Shown: in pieces, positions 30,706-42,678 of the stretch
Layout: each line of letters opens with the position of its first letter
Numbering within the stretch: position 1 is the stretch's first letter
From: Gammaproteobacteria bacterium
Lineage (GTDB): Bacteria > Pseudomonadota > Gammaproteobacteria > Pseudomonadales > Pseudohongiellaceae
Direction of reading: 5' to 3'
Assembly (NCBI GenBank): GCA_028818225.1
Contig: JAPPOG010000045.1
Coordinates: 110,397-174,396 of the forward strand
Length of the DNA: 64,000 nucleotides
The notes under the pieces: model-generated
The model's input: the letters and a program-made list of their open reading frames with translations, nothing else
The model's database searches: none
Told to the model about the DNA's origin: nothing
Made by a program: the position numbers and the translations under genes

Positions 30706-31413
30706 TTAGTTGCTTACGGTAGGATCAACATTCCATCGATACCCCATACCATAAACTGTTTCTATGCAATCAAATGCTTCATCGGCTTGCATGAATTTTT
30801 TGCGAATTCTTTTCACATGCGAAGTAATCGTGCTGCCATCAACAAAAATTTTCGATTCCTGCATTAGTACCTGACGACTTTTTACATGGCCTGGAAATTT
30901 TGCCAACGCATGTACCATCCAGAATTCTGTCACTGTTAATGGAACAGCATGCCCATCCCACTGTACTGTTAGACGTCCAATATCGAGAGTAAGTTTGTCT
31001 CTTTCTATCAGGTTTTCTGGCGATGGCGGTTGATCGATAACATCGAGTCGACGAAAAAGTGCTGCGATTCTAGCCGTCAGATGGGGAAGGCTAATGTCTT
31101 TAGTCAGGTAATCATCTGCACCCATGCGCAAACCGCTCACTGTGTCGAAGTCATTATCCCGCGCGGTTAAAAAAATGATTGGCAATGTATCCGACATAGA
31201 GCGCAGGGATTGGCAAAGAGTAAATCCACCATCGATCTCATTCTCTAAGCCAATGTCGATGATGGCCAGGTTTGGCAGCCTGATATCGAAGGCAGACATA
31301 GCATCCTTGCGGTTTGCATAGGTCTGCACTTCGTAGCCTTGTTTGCGCAGGACATCAGCATAATTCTCTCGAATTGCTGCTTCATCCTCTACGATTGCGA
31401 TTCTTCTACTCAT
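30706..31413 (-). CDS. pdsR: Dedicated sortase system response regulator PdsR
   Basis: 235 residues: a receiver domain (phospho-acceptor Asp53 in AIIDIGL, acidic pair Glu9/Asp10, conserved Thr in FLTARD and Lys in LTKD) and an OmpR/PhoB-type winged helix (SRQVLMQESKIFVDGSTITSHVKRIRKKF). The sequence and its pairing with the kinase downstream and the OmpA-like gene upstream identify the Pds regulator. Its ATG overlaps the stop of a small upstream open frame (ATGA), which may couple translation. It probably controls genes of the cell-surface sortase pathway. Confidence 0.85.
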   Translation of the reverse strand: MSRRIAIVEDEAAIRENYADVLRKQGYEVQTYANRKDAMSAFDIRLPNLAIIDIGLENEIDGGFTLCQSLRSMSDTLPIIFLTARDNDFDTVSGLRMGADDYLTKDISLPHLTARIAALFRRLDVIDQPPSPENLIERDKLTLDIGRLTVQWDGHAVPLTVTEFWMVHALAKFPGHVKSRQVLMQESKIFVDGSTITSHVKRIRKKFMQADEAFDCIETVYGMGYRWNVDPTVSN

Positions 31414-31619
31414 ATTTCAATACTTCGAGCCTTGGTCAGTAAATGCTTTAGTCTCAATAAGTTAGCGTACATTCTGGTACGACTATACCCTATTTGTCGG
31501 CCCAGAAAGAGTGGTGGTTCTCCAATTCTACCGATTGCCATGATTCTGCCATATTTAATCATCACATAGCCCCAATCCCCGCCCTGTGGAGCAAGAAACA
31601 GTGTGTTTAATAAGCACAC
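31410..31619 (-). CDS. Possible small gene translationally coupled to pdsR
   Basis: A 69-codon open frame ends in an ATGA overlap with the pdsR start, an arrangement usually seen between co-translated genes. The product is basic (GRQIGYSRTRMYANLLRLKHLLTKARSIEI at its C-terminal end, read in parts as GRQIGYSRTR and LLRLKHLL) and resembles nothing I know. It lacks a good ribosome-binding site, and it occupies the divergent pdsR-pdsO promoter region, so it may be chance. Confidence 0.25.
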   Translation of the reverse strand: MCLLNTLFLAPQGGDWGYVMIKYGRIMAIGRIGEPPLFLGRQIGYSRTRMYANLLRLKHLLTKARSIEI

Positions 31620-31706
31620 TAGGAAAAGGGGATGCTTTCTGAATAGCTCTCCTGTTTGGACTCACTAATACGGAATTTTGTTCCACTGGAAAATTAGGAA
31701 ATGGCT

Positions 31707-32483
31707 ATGTTTAAAAAATTTTCGTTCTTGGTAATCCTTTGCTTTGCTGCGAGCACTGCACTAGCAGAGATAAGCCACGCAAACTATGACAATCCCACTT
31801 CCAAAGAAGAATCGACTGGCATTTTCGGTGGCGCGATTATTGGTGGTGTGATTGGCGGCCCGCCAGGCGCTGTAATAGGTGCCGGTCTTGGCGCTTTTAT
31901 TGGAGATGGCTGGAACGCCCGCGGCCAGGTCAAAGATTTACAAGCCACCCTGTTTGAAACCCAATTGCAATTGGCTGCAATACAGGACGAATTGAGAATC
32001 GTTGAAGGTGAGCGCGGTATTGCCAAAGCAGAACTTGATAGTTTGAGGAACGCACCACCGCAAGTTTTGCCAGCATTTTTATCAGCTGAGCCGCTAAAAG
32101 ATTGTTGCGATAACACAGTTGTTTCAATTCACTTCAGAACTGGTTCCAGCGATATCGAATCGCACTACGTTGAGCAGTTAGAAGGTATGGCCAATATTGC
32201 CAAGCAAATGACCAGCGCCAAAGTAGAAATTACCGGCTATGCGGATCGCAATGGAGATGCAAACCAAAACCTGAGCTTGTCACGCAAACGCAGCGAAGAA
32301 GTAAAAACATTCCTTACTGCCAATGGCATAGATAACGCGTCAATTACTACTGTGGCATACGGAGAAACTCGCCCCTTACAAGCTGCCCAGAGTTTCGAGT
32401 CAGACTTTTTTGACCGACGAGTCATTGTACGACTCAGGGACAACAGTAAAGCCATGCTTACGCAAACGCCGGATAACCAATAG
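31707..32483 (+). CDS. pdsO: Sortase system OmpA-family protein PdsO
   Basis: 258 residues from the second of two close ATG codons; AGGA lies 7 bases before it and only 1 base before the ATG at 31701. A signal peptide (ending ALA) is followed by a glycine-zipper segment (GGAIIGGVIGGPPGAVIGAGLGAF), a coiled-coil stretch (about 75-115) and a C-terminal OmpA domain that binds peptidoglycan (ITGYADRNGDANQNLSLSRKR). This order is that of PdsO in the proteobacterial dedicated sortase system. It diverges from pdsR. The GST gene is 23 bases downstream and may be read through. Confidence 0.85.
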   Translation: MFKKFSFLVILCFAASTALAEISHANYDNPTSKEESTGIFGGAIIGGVIGGPPGAVIGAGLGAFIGDGWNARGQVKDLQATLFETQLQLAAIQDELRIVEGERGIAKAELDSLRNAPPQVLPAFLSAEPLKDCCDNTVVSIHFRTGSSDIESHYVEQLEGMANIAKQMTSAKVEITGYADRNGDANQNLSLSRKRSEEVKTFLTANGIDNASITTVAYGETRPLQAAQSFESDFFDRRVIVRLRDNSKAMLTQTPDNQ

Positions 32484-32506
32484 AGTAATAGTATTCGGAG
32501 ATAAAG

Positions 32507-33166
32507 ATGAAAGACATCAGGCTGGTCATTGGAAACAAAAACTATTCGTCCTGGTCACTCTGCCCATGGTTATTATTAAAAATGTTTGATGTAGATTTTG
32601 AAGAAATCCAGATTGCGCTTTATCAGGATAATACTGCGGAAAAACTAGGCCCCTATTCTCCTTCACTGAAGGTTCCGGTACTGCTGCATAAAGAAGTCAC
32701 CGTTTGGGACTCCCTGGCCATCTGCGAATATATTTCGGAAAACCTGCTCGGTGGAGCAGCTTGGCCGGGAAATCCCAAGCGTAAAGCCAATGCCCGCTCA
32801 GTGAGTGCTGAAGTACATTCGGAGTTCGGAACTCTTAAACGAGAATGGCCAATGAATTGTAAGGCCTCTTACCGGCTCACCCCTTCAGAAAAGCTTGAGG
32901 AAGAAATTGCCCGCATTGATGCAATTTGGAGTTGTTGTCGAAGACGTTTCGGCGAAAACGGCAATTACCTCTTTGGCCGATTCTCTATTGCTGATTGCAT
33001 GTTCGCTCCGATCGCTATTAGTTTCGAATCCTATCGGGCAGAACTATGTGGAGACGCGAACACCTACATGCAAACATTGTTGGATAATCCCTTTATACAA
33101 AAATGGATTACATTAGGCAGGCGAGAGAAAGAACCGCTCTCAATCGCCTACATCAACAGTGCCTGA
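32507..33166 (+). CDS. Glutathione S-transferase family protein
   Basis: 219 residues with the two GST domains: an N-terminal thioredoxin fold beginning LVIGNKNYSSWSLCPWLLLK, with the likely catalytic Ser in SSWS, LKVPVLLHKE (cis-Pro glutathione-binding turn) and WDSLAICEYI, then an alpha-helical C-terminal domain with FSIADCMFAPI. The substrate is unknown. A GGAG ribosome-binding site precedes the ATG. It is 23 bases behind pdsO but is more likely a housekeeping detoxification enzyme than part of the sortase system. Confidence 0.9.
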   Translation: MKDIRLVIGNKNYSSWSLCPWLLLKMFDVDFEEIQIALYQDNTAEKLGPYSPSLKVPVLLHKEVTVWDSLAICEYISENLLGGAAWPGNPKRKANARSVSAEVHSEFGTLKREWPMNCKASYRLTPSEKLEEEIARIDAIWSCCRRRFGENGNYLFGRFSIADCMFAPIAISFESYRAELCGDANTYMQTLLDNPFIQKWITLGRREKEPLSIAYINSA

Positions 33167-33201
33167 CCACATCCCTAACCCTAGTGCACGACCCACAACG
33201 G

Positions 33202-33223
33202 AAAAGCCCTTCGGGGCTTTTTT
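33202..33223 (+). terminator. Rho-independent terminator with UUCG loop
   Basis: An 8-bp stem (AAAAGCCC with GGGCTTTT), a TTCG tetraloop and a T run, 35 bases after the GST stop. It closes the pdsO-GST transcript. Confidence 0.95.
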
Positions 33224-33304
33224 GTTGCGCCTGACTTATCCTATTTAAATTTCACTAGTCAGACGTCGATACAAAGAGTAATTGAATTTCCAATCGGTGA
33301 GTAG

Positions 33305-33844
33305 GTGTCTGCGCCTGAAGTAATAGAATTCTGGTTCGAAGAGATTGAACCCGGTCAGCGCTTCAAGAAAGATCCCGAGTTCGATGAGCTTATTAGCTCC
33401 CGCTTCGGTGCATTGCATAGCAGGGCTGCCAAAGGTGAGCTTTACGCATGGCGCGATCATCCCCTGGATTCATTAGCGGAGATCATCATTCTCGATCAGT
33501 TTTCGCGCAACATGTTTCGGGATACCGCCAGGGCATTCGCCTATGACACACTCGCATTAGTGTTGGCGCAGGAAGCTATTCGCAAAAAATTCGATGTTAA
33601 ACTGGATCCGGCTCAGAAGGCATTTTTATATATGCCTTTTATGCATAGTGAGTCCGCGGAAATGCATGAAATCGCGATGTATTTATTTGATCATCCAGGA
33701 CTGGAAGACAATTTCAATTACGAAATAAAACATAAGGAAATTATAGATCGCTTCGGTAGATATCCCCACCGCAACGAAATTCTCAAACGTGAATCAACAC
33801 CGGAAGAAATTGAATTTTTGACTAAGCCAGGGTCCAGCTTCTAG
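33305..33844 (+). CDS. DUF924 family protein
   Basis: 179 residues from a GTG start preceded by GGTGAG. It follows the DUF924 pattern: VIEFWFEEIEPGQRFKKDPEFD at the start, LDQFSRNMFRDTARAFAYD in the middle, FLYMPFMHSESAEMHE, and FGRYPHRNEILKRESTPEE near the end. The fold is all-helical and TPR-like; no function is assigned. Its stop overlaps the aroG-type stop by 4 bases on the opposite strand. Confidence 0.9.
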   Translation: MSAPEVIEFWFEEIEPGQRFKKDPEFDELISSRFGALHSRAAKGELYAWRDHPLDSLAEIIILDQFSRNMFRDTARAFAYDTLALVLAQEAIRKKFDVKLDPAQKAFLYMPFMHSESAEMHEIAMYLFDHPGLEDNFNYEIKHKEIIDRFGRYPHRNEILKRESTPEEIEFLTKPGSSF

Positions 33845-34914
33845 TCAGACTTGCGACCAGGCAAAACGTCTCTAAGTTTTTGCGCCATCTCGAGCAGAGA
33901 TTGCTCGGTGGTCTCCCAGTCCATACACGCATCGGTAACCGATACCCCATACTTTAATTCTTCCAGGTTATCTGGAATAGCTTGATTGCCAGCATGAATA
34001 AAACTTTCCAGCATAATGCCAATGATGGATTGATTGCCTTCAAGAATTTGATGGGTGACATCTTTTAAGACCAATGGTTGTACATCGGGATTCTTACTGG
34101 AATTAGCATGGCTGCAATCAATCATGATGTTGCTGCTAACCCCTCCACCCGCCAGGGCTTTCTCGCATTGGGCAACATGCACGGAATCATAATTCGGTCC
34201 ATTACTGCCACCTCGCAAAACCACGTGGGCATAAGGATTACCTTTTGTAGTCACGACTGATACCTGCCCGCCACTATTGATACCCAGAAAGCGATGCGGA
34301 CTGGAAACAGATTGCATAGCGTTAACTGCCACCGTGAGCCCACCGTCAGTGCCGTTCTTAAATCCCACTGCAGAGGATAGTCCCGAAGACATCTCTCGGT
34401 GGGTCTGGGATTCGGTAGTGCGGGCACCGATTGCAGACCAGGAAATCAAGTCTTGAAGATACTGGGGAGAAATAGGATCCAATGCCTCAGTTGAGGTAGG
34501 CAGTCCCAGCTCAACAATATCCAATAGTAGCTTTCGCCCTTTGCGCAAGCCTTCCTCTATTTTGAAGGAGTCATCAAGGTGAGGATCGTTAATTAATCCT
34601 TTCCAGCCAATCGAAGTTCTGGGCTTTTCAAAGTAAACACGCATTACGATATAAAGCGTATCACTCACTTTTTCTGCTAATTCCTTCAGGCGTTTCGCAT
34701 AATCGATGGCTGCTTCGGTATCATGGATAGAACAGGGACCGACCACAACAAACAAGCGTGGGTCTTCTCTATCCAATATGGAAAAGATGGAATCACGGGC
34801 ATGTTGCACAGACTCTTGCGCTTTTCCAGCCAAGGGCATCTCAGCCTTCAACTGCTCAGGAGTGATCAATGCGTCATTTGACGCTATATTAAGGTTGTCT
34901 GTTATCGACGCCAT
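33841..34914 (-). CDS. 3-deoxy-7-phosphoheptulonate synthase (class I DAHP synthase)
   Basis: 357 residues of the AroF/AroG/AroH type. Conserved segments are VVGPCSIHD, RVYFEKPRTSIGWKGLINDP, AIGARTTESQTHREM, GFKNGTDGG, VLRGG and IDCSHANSSK. It condenses phosphoenolpyruvate with erythrose 4-phosphate, the first step of aromatic amino acid synthesis. Which aromatic amino acid inhibits it cannot be told with confidence, so I do not choose among aroF, aroG and aroH. No TyrR or TrpR box is visible upstream. It is a single gene, divergent from the M14 peptidase. Confidence 0.95.
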   Translation of the reverse strand: MASITDNLNIASNDALITPEQLKAEMPLAGKAQESVQHARDSIFSILDREDPRLFVVVGPCSIHDTEAAIDYAKRLKELAEKVSDTLYIVMRVYFEKPRTSIGWKGLINDPHLDDSFKIEEGLRKGRKLLLDIVELGLPTSTEALDPISPQYLQDLISWSAIGARTTESQTHREMSSGLSSAVGFKNGTDGGLTVAVNAMQSVSSPHRFLGINSGGQVSVVTTKGNPYAHVVLRGGSNGPNYDSVHVAQCEKALAGGGVSSNIMIDCSHANSSKNPDVQPLVLKDVTHQILEGNQSIIGIMLESFIHAGNQAIPDNLEELKYGVSVTDACMDWETTEQSLLEMAQKLRDVLPGRKSD

Positions 34915-35027
34915 ATAACCTACTATTTACTTAGTTACCAAATTTTGGTCCCAAAAAAGGGCGGCAATGATAGCAAATTGTTTGTGAAAGTCATATTGGC
35001 TGAGCATTTTTAAAGTAAGGAGCACAA

Positions 35028-38038
<3,011 letters not shown>

Positions 38039-38280
38039 TTAAAATACCTATGCTGCCGACTAGTATATAGGGTTTTTCCACCTGCACTTTCGGGGAGTAT
38101 TTGTCTTCTTTCAGGGGTCGCCGACGGAATAGCGTGGCGAATAAGTGCCTCAGCATTATGCCCCAAATAGTAGCGAAAGTGATAACCGCTGGGGGAATGA
38201 GGAAAATCCTGTAACAGACTGGGAATTTGCGGCGTCTAATGGGTATAGAAATGCAGACCATCGCAAACGGTCGGATAAAA

Positions 38281-38309
38281 TTGTCACTTTTGGTTACACT
38301 GTGTAGAAT
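38281..38309 (+). promoter_or_regulatory. Sigma-70 promoter for the TolC-family gene
   Basis: TTGTCA and TAGAAT separated by exactly 17 bases: each hexamer has one mismatch to consensus. The predicted start near 38316 gives a leader of about 90 bases before the TolC-family ATG. The rest of the 38039-38404 gap shows no other element I can name. Confidence 0.75.
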
Positions 38310-38404
38310 GCCGCGTTGCTTCAAAACCGCCGGCCAAGACTCTATTTCGATCATCAGTTTTAGCGATTGATCAACACAATCTTTTTAGTAAAAAGGTACG
38401 AACT

Positions 38405-39805
38405 ATGGGACGTATAGCGAAGTTTTTTGGAATTTTAATAGTGAGCAGTATCAGCTCCACCTCAAGTTATGGGGATGATTTAGTCACTATTTTGAATCTG
38501 GCATTGGAGAATGACCCTACCCTGAAACAGGCTCAAGCTAATTATCGGGCCAACCGGGAAACGGTGATCCAAAGCCGATCATCCTTGTTACCATCATTCG
38601 GAATTCAAGCCGCAACTACGCGTTTAACTTCAGGCCCCACGGATTCTCGCTACCTGGAAATCCCTGACCCCATAACAGGGGATTTAGTCAGAACCCGAGT
38701 GGCTGATGACCACAGTTTTCGACCCGGTATTAACAACCACAACTGGGGAATCGGGCTAAACCAGAGTCTGCTCAATCTCTCGAACTGGTATAACTTCCAA
38801 AGCGCTCAATCCAGCGATAGGGCCGCTGCAGTTAATCTTGCTGCCCAGGAACAGGATCTAATAATGCGCGTGGCTATGGCCTACTTCGATGTCTTGCGTG
38901 CCCAGGAGTTACTGGAAACTAATTTGCAGGAAGAAGAAGCAGCACTGACTTCCCTGCAGCAGACTCAGCAGCGGGAAGCGGTGGGCCTGGTTGCTATTAC
39001 CGATGTGTATGATGCGCAGGCTGCGTATGACCTGGCACGCAACACTACGATCTTGCAACGGGATTTATTGCAGGCGCGATTTGAAGCTTTGGAAGCATTA
39101 ACGGGACAGCCTCATCCAAATGTTGATGAGCTGCAGGAAGATTTTCCTATAGTAGAAGTCGACGGTTCACTGCTGGAATGGGAGAACCAGGCAGACAATA
39201 ACAATCTCGCTGTTGCGGCTGCAGAGTTTACACTCGATGCGTCACGTAAAACTTTACGGGCAAGAAAATCTGAACATCTTCCAACTCTGGATGTCTCAGG
39301 TTTTTATGGTCACATTGTAACCGCACCGATTGTCAACCAGGGTATACAAATTGGTGGCGGCGCCAGTGATAGAACACAGATTGCACTCAATCTGACAATT
39401 CCAATTTACTCAGGTGGTGCTACCAGTTCACGCCGCAGAGCAGCGGAGTATCAAGTGATTGCCGCACAAGAATCATTGGAGTTTACCAAGCGACAGCTCA
39501 CGCAGAATGTACGCAACGCCTATCGCCGGGTTAATACTGACGTCCTGGTCATTGCCCAACGTCAACAATCGATTGTTTCTGCCCAGAGCGCACTGGATGC
39601 GACAGAGTTAGGGGCAGAAGTTGGAACGCGTAATATTGTGGAAGTGTTGTTGGCACGAGAAAATCTTTATCGCGCTTTGCGTCTCTATGCCGATGCCCGC
39701 TTCGACTATGTCATTGATAGCTTAATCCTTAAACAGGTAGCAGGAATATTAACTCCCCAGGATGTTCTTGATTTGAACGAGTGGTTAACGGATATCCAAC
39801 AGTAG
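38405..39805 (+). CDS. tolC: TolC-family outer membrane efflux channel
   Basis: 466 residues with a signal peptide (about 1-23, ending SSYG). It has the two repeated OEP domains: LALENDPTLKQAQANYRANRETV at the start of the first, and LDASRKTLRARKSEHLPTLDVSG with NLTIPIYSGGATSSRRRAAEY in the second. This is the trimeric outer membrane exit duct for type I secretion and tripartite efflux. The length and ending fit E. coli-type TolC. It is a single gene, away from nudF, its usual neighbour. Confidence 0.9.
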   Translation: MGRIAKFFGILIVSSISSTSSYGDDLVTILNLALENDPTLKQAQANYRANRETVIQSRSSLLPSFGIQAATTRLTSGPTDSRYLEIPDPITGDLVRTRVADDHSFRPGINNHNWGIGLNQSLLNLSNWYNFQSAQSSDRAAAVNLAAQEQDLIMRVAMAYFDVLRAQELLETNLQEEEAALTSLQQTQQREAVGLVAITDVYDAQAAYDLARNTTILQRDLLQARFEALEALTGQPHPNVDELQEDFPIVEVDGSLLEWENQADNNNLAVAAAEFTLDASRKTLRARKSEHLPTLDVSGFYGHIVTAPIVNQGIQIGGGASDRTQIALNLTIPIYSGGATSSRRRAAEYQVIAAQESLEFTKRQLTQNVRNAYRRVNTDVLVIAQRQQSIVSAQSALDATELGAEVGTRNIVEVLLARENLYRALRLYADARFDYVIDSLILKQVAGILTPQDVLDLNEWLTDIQQ

Positions 39806-39821
39806 TTAGGTACAACGCTAT

Positions 39822-39847
39822 AAAAAAGCCGCACTTGCGGCTTTTTT
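39822..39847. terminator. Rho-independent terminator after tolC
   Basis: A perfect 11-bp stem, AAAAAAGCCGC with GCGGCTTTTTT, around an ACTT loop, 17 bases after the TolC stop. Confidence 0.95.
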
Positions 39848-39905
39848 ATTGCCTGCCAATACGCATATAAAAGAAGCAAAAATTCTTACGGGTTATACTG
39901 CACCA

Positions 39906-40958
39906 ATGCATCAGATTGATTTCTCACAATTGGCCTCTGACATTAAGTCATGGTCTGGCGAACTTGGTTTTCAGGAAACCGCCATAAGCGATATTGATCT
40001 GAGTAAGTATGAAAATCACCTTAAGTCCTGGATCGAGCATGAGTACCACGGCGCCATGGATTACATGGCACGTAATCATGCTAAACGCTGCAATCCCGGA
40101 GAATTGGTTACCGGAACAATTCGAGTAATCAGCGTCCGCATGGATTACGCAAAGGACAAATCCAATTCTTTTGCCCCCCTGGGCGAGCGGAACAAGGCCT
40201 ACATTTCACGCTACGCCCGTGGCAGGGATTATCACAAGCTGATTCGCAAACGACTGCAATTACTGGCTGAGAAGATTCAATCAAAAGCAGGTGAATTCGG
40301 TTACCGTGCATTCGTCGACAGCGCTCCGGTACTGGAAAGGGCTTTGGCTGAAAAATCCGGCCTCGGCTGGATTGGCAAGAACACCATGCTGATAAATAAG
40401 CAAGCAGGCTCCTGGTTTTTTCTCGGGGAATTGTTTACTGATTTACCACTGCCCATTGATAAATCCGTCTCTGATCATTGCGGAACTTGCTCTGCCTGCA
40501 TCGACATTTGTCCTACCAAAGCATTTGTCGAACCCAACTTACTCAATGCGACCCGTTGCATTTCCTATTTGACTATCGAATTGAGAGAGGCAATTCCTGA
40601 AGAATTCAGAAAGGCCATGGGCAATCGCGTGTTTGGTTGTGACGATTGTCAGTTAGTATGCCCCTGGAATAAGTTTACGCAAATCTCTGAGGAAGATGCT
40701 TTCAAGCCGCGACATAATTTTGATGATGTCGAACTTTCTGAGTTGTTTGCATGGAGCGAGGCCGAGTTTTTAAACAGAACCGCTGGCTCCCCAATTCGCA
40801 GAATCGGTTATGAATGCTGGCAAAGGAATATTGCTGTTGCCCTGGGCAATGCGGAACCCAGCGAAGCGGTAATAGATGCATTAAAAGCAGGATTAGAGAA
40901 TCCTTCCGCAATGGTGAGAGAGCATGTTCAGTGGGCATTAGCCCAACACCAGTCTTAG
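39906..40958 (+). CDS. queG: Epoxyqueuosine reductase
   Basis: 350 residues from the ATG at 39906; a longer frame exists but starts at TTG within the terminator flank. Conserved QueG features are YHGAMDYMARN near the start, the cobalamin-binding region around VDSAPVLERALAEKSGLGWIGKNT, and two 4Fe-4S motifs, CGTCSACIDICP and CDDCQLVCPWN. It reduces epoxyqueuosine to queuosine at tRNA position 34. A C-terminal HEAT-like end (WALAQHQ) is typical. It converges with orn. Confidence 0.95.
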   Translation: MHQIDFSQLASDIKSWSGELGFQETAISDIDLSKYENHLKSWIEHEYHGAMDYMARNHAKRCNPGELVTGTIRVISVRMDYAKDKSNSFAPLGERNKAYISRYARGRDYHKLIRKRLQLLAEKIQSKAGEFGYRAFVDSAPVLERALAEKSGLGWIGKNTMLINKQAGSWFFLGELFTDLPLPIDKSVSDHCGTCSACIDICPTKAFVEPNLLNATRCISYLTIELREAIPEEFRKAMGNRVFGCDDCQLVCPWNKFTQISEEDAFKPRHNFDDVELSELFAWSEAEFLNRTAGSPIRRIGYECWQRNIAVALGNAEPSEAVIDALKAGLENPSAMVREHVQWALAQHQS

Positions 40959-40983
40959 GAGCTAAAAGTGGAACTGGTAAGGT

Positions 40984-41526
40984 TCAGGCATTAATGAAGT
41001 GTTTACGATAGTAAACGAGTTCCGCCACAGAATCCTTTATGTCGTCCATAGCAGCATGAGTACCCTTCTTTACAAAGCCTTCCTGTATTTCAGGTTTCCA
41101 GCGGCGAACAAGTTCTTTGACAGAACTGACATCGAGATTCCGATAATGAAAATAGTCCTCCAGCTCGGGCATGTAATTAGCAAGAAAGCGGCGATCCTGG
41201 CAAATGCTATTTCCGCACATGGGGGAAGCATTCTTTTCTGAGTACTGTTCAAGAAATTCTATTGTCTTAAGTTCCGCCTCTCTTTCATCTATATCGCTGT
41301 TCCTAACTCGGTCAATCAAGCCCGTAGCACTATGATGTTTTTGATTCCAGTCATCCATACCCGCAAGAAGTTCATCGCTTTGATTTACCGCAATGTTTGG
41401 ACCCTCTGCTAAAACATTTAACTCAGCATCGGTAATCAATGTAGCCACTTCAATTATCCGATCTTCATTGGGAATTAGTCCGGTCATTTCCAGATCAATC
41501 CAGATTAAATTGAGTTTTTTATCCAT
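40984..41526 (-). CDS. orn: Oligoribonuclease
   Basis: 180 residues, a DEDDh 3'-5' exonuclease: [10 protein letters not shown] (first DxE), [35 protein letters not shown], and [10 protein letters not shown] near the end. Orn degrades di-nucleotides, including pGpG from cyclic di-GMP breakdown. It diverges from rsgA, as in many gammaproteobacteria. Confidence 0.97.
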   Translation of the reverse strand: MDKKLNLIWIDLEMTGLIPNEDRIIEVATLITDAELNVLAEGPNIAVNQSDELLAGMDDWNQKHHSATGLIDRVRNSDIDEREAELKTIEFLEQYSEKNASPMCGNSICQDRRFLANYMPELEDYFHYRNLDVSSVKELVRRWKPEIQEGFVKKGTHAAMDDIKDSVAELVYYRKHFINA

Positions 41527-41632
41527 AGTGCTTAACGCTCAGTTTTGGAATCAAAGAATTGTAACAAAGCTTCCTAAAAGGGAATATGCAATAATCGTCG
41601 CCGATGCGAAGTCCAATACAGCTGCTTAGCGA

Positions 41633-42622
41633 ATGAGCAAACGAAAACTCAGTGATCAACAAAAAAATCGAATCGCTGAAAATCAGCAGAAAGAATTTAA
41701 TGATGTTGGCGTCAGTGACTCGTTGCAGCAAGCCAAGAGCAACGGCAGAGTAATCAGCCACTACGGCCAGCAAGTCGAGGTTGAAATTTTGCATGGAGTC
41801 GATTCAGGCTCTGTTATTCGCTGCCACCAGAGAGCTAACTTGCCACCTCTGGTAACCGGCGACTTTGTCCTGTGGGAGCCTGACACAGATGACCGGGGTG
41901 TCATTGTTGCGCAGTCCGATCGGCGCAACGTTTTTGGCAGGCCAGATGCACAAGGGCAGCTTAAACCAGTCGCCGCTAACCTGGATTATGTGCTCATTGT
42001 TTTTGCCGTTGTTCCGCAAGCATTCCTGAATCTGGTGGATCGCTACCTGGTGGCGGTGACGCAACTGGGACTGGAACCCATCATTGTCCTGAACAAAATT
42101 GATCTGTTAAGCGAAGAAAAGCACGAATATATCGACAATATGCTGTCAATCTATAGGGCGCTTAACTATCCCGTTTTTGAAGTTTCAGCGCTGGAAGGCG
42201 ATGGAATAAGTGCATTAGAAGAACTGCTCAAAACCAAGACAACGGTATTGGTTGGCCAGTCCGGTGTCGGTAAATCTTCCCTGATAAATCGCCTTGGTTT
42301 CGAGGAACTGGCCGAAGTGGGCGATCTCTCCCAGTCCAAGTATAAAGGAACCCATACCACCACAACTGCGCGTCTGTATCATCTCAGACATTTCGATCTC
42401 ATCGATTCGCCAGGAATAAGAGAATTCAGTCTTGGAAAGATGGCACCGGCAGATGTATTGAAGGGCTTTATTGAACTGCGGGAAGTTTCTACGCTTTGCA
42501 AATTTCGTGATTGCAGTCATCAAAGCGAACCAGATTGTGCTGTGCAATCTGCAATTGCAAATGGAGAAATTAGTGCTGATCGATTTTCCAGTTATCAGCG
42601 AATTTTGAATTCCATGGAATGA
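41633..42622 (+). CDS. rsgA: Small ribosomal subunit biogenesis GTPase RsgA
   Basis: 329 residues. An N-terminal basic OB-fold region precedes a circularly permuted GTPase domain (NKIDLL as G4 before the P-loop GQSGVGKSS, then DSPGIREF), and the zinc-knuckle end has C and H residues in LCKFRDCSHQSEPDC. It assists late 30S maturation. It diverges from orn. Confidence 0.97.
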   Translation: MSKRKLSDQQKNRIAENQQKEFNDVGVSDSLQQAKSNGRVISHYGQQVEVEILHGVDSGSVIRCHQRANLPPLVTGDFVLWEPDTDDRGVIVAQSDRRNVFGRPDAQGQLKPVAANLDYVLIVFAVVPQAFLNLVDRYLVAVTQLGLEPIIVLNKIDLLSEEKHEYIDNMLSIYRALNYPVFEVSALEGDGISALEELLKTKTTVLVGQSGVGKSSLINRLGFEELAEVGDLSQSKYKGTHTTTTARLYHLRHFDLIDSPGIREFSLGKMAPADVLKGFIELREVSTLCKFRDCSHQSEPDCAVQSAIANGEISADRFSSYQRILNSME

Positions 42623-42678
42623 GGAATCCATGCCATTAATACATAGAGTAAAATAGGCGCCGAAAGTTATCGTTGCAT

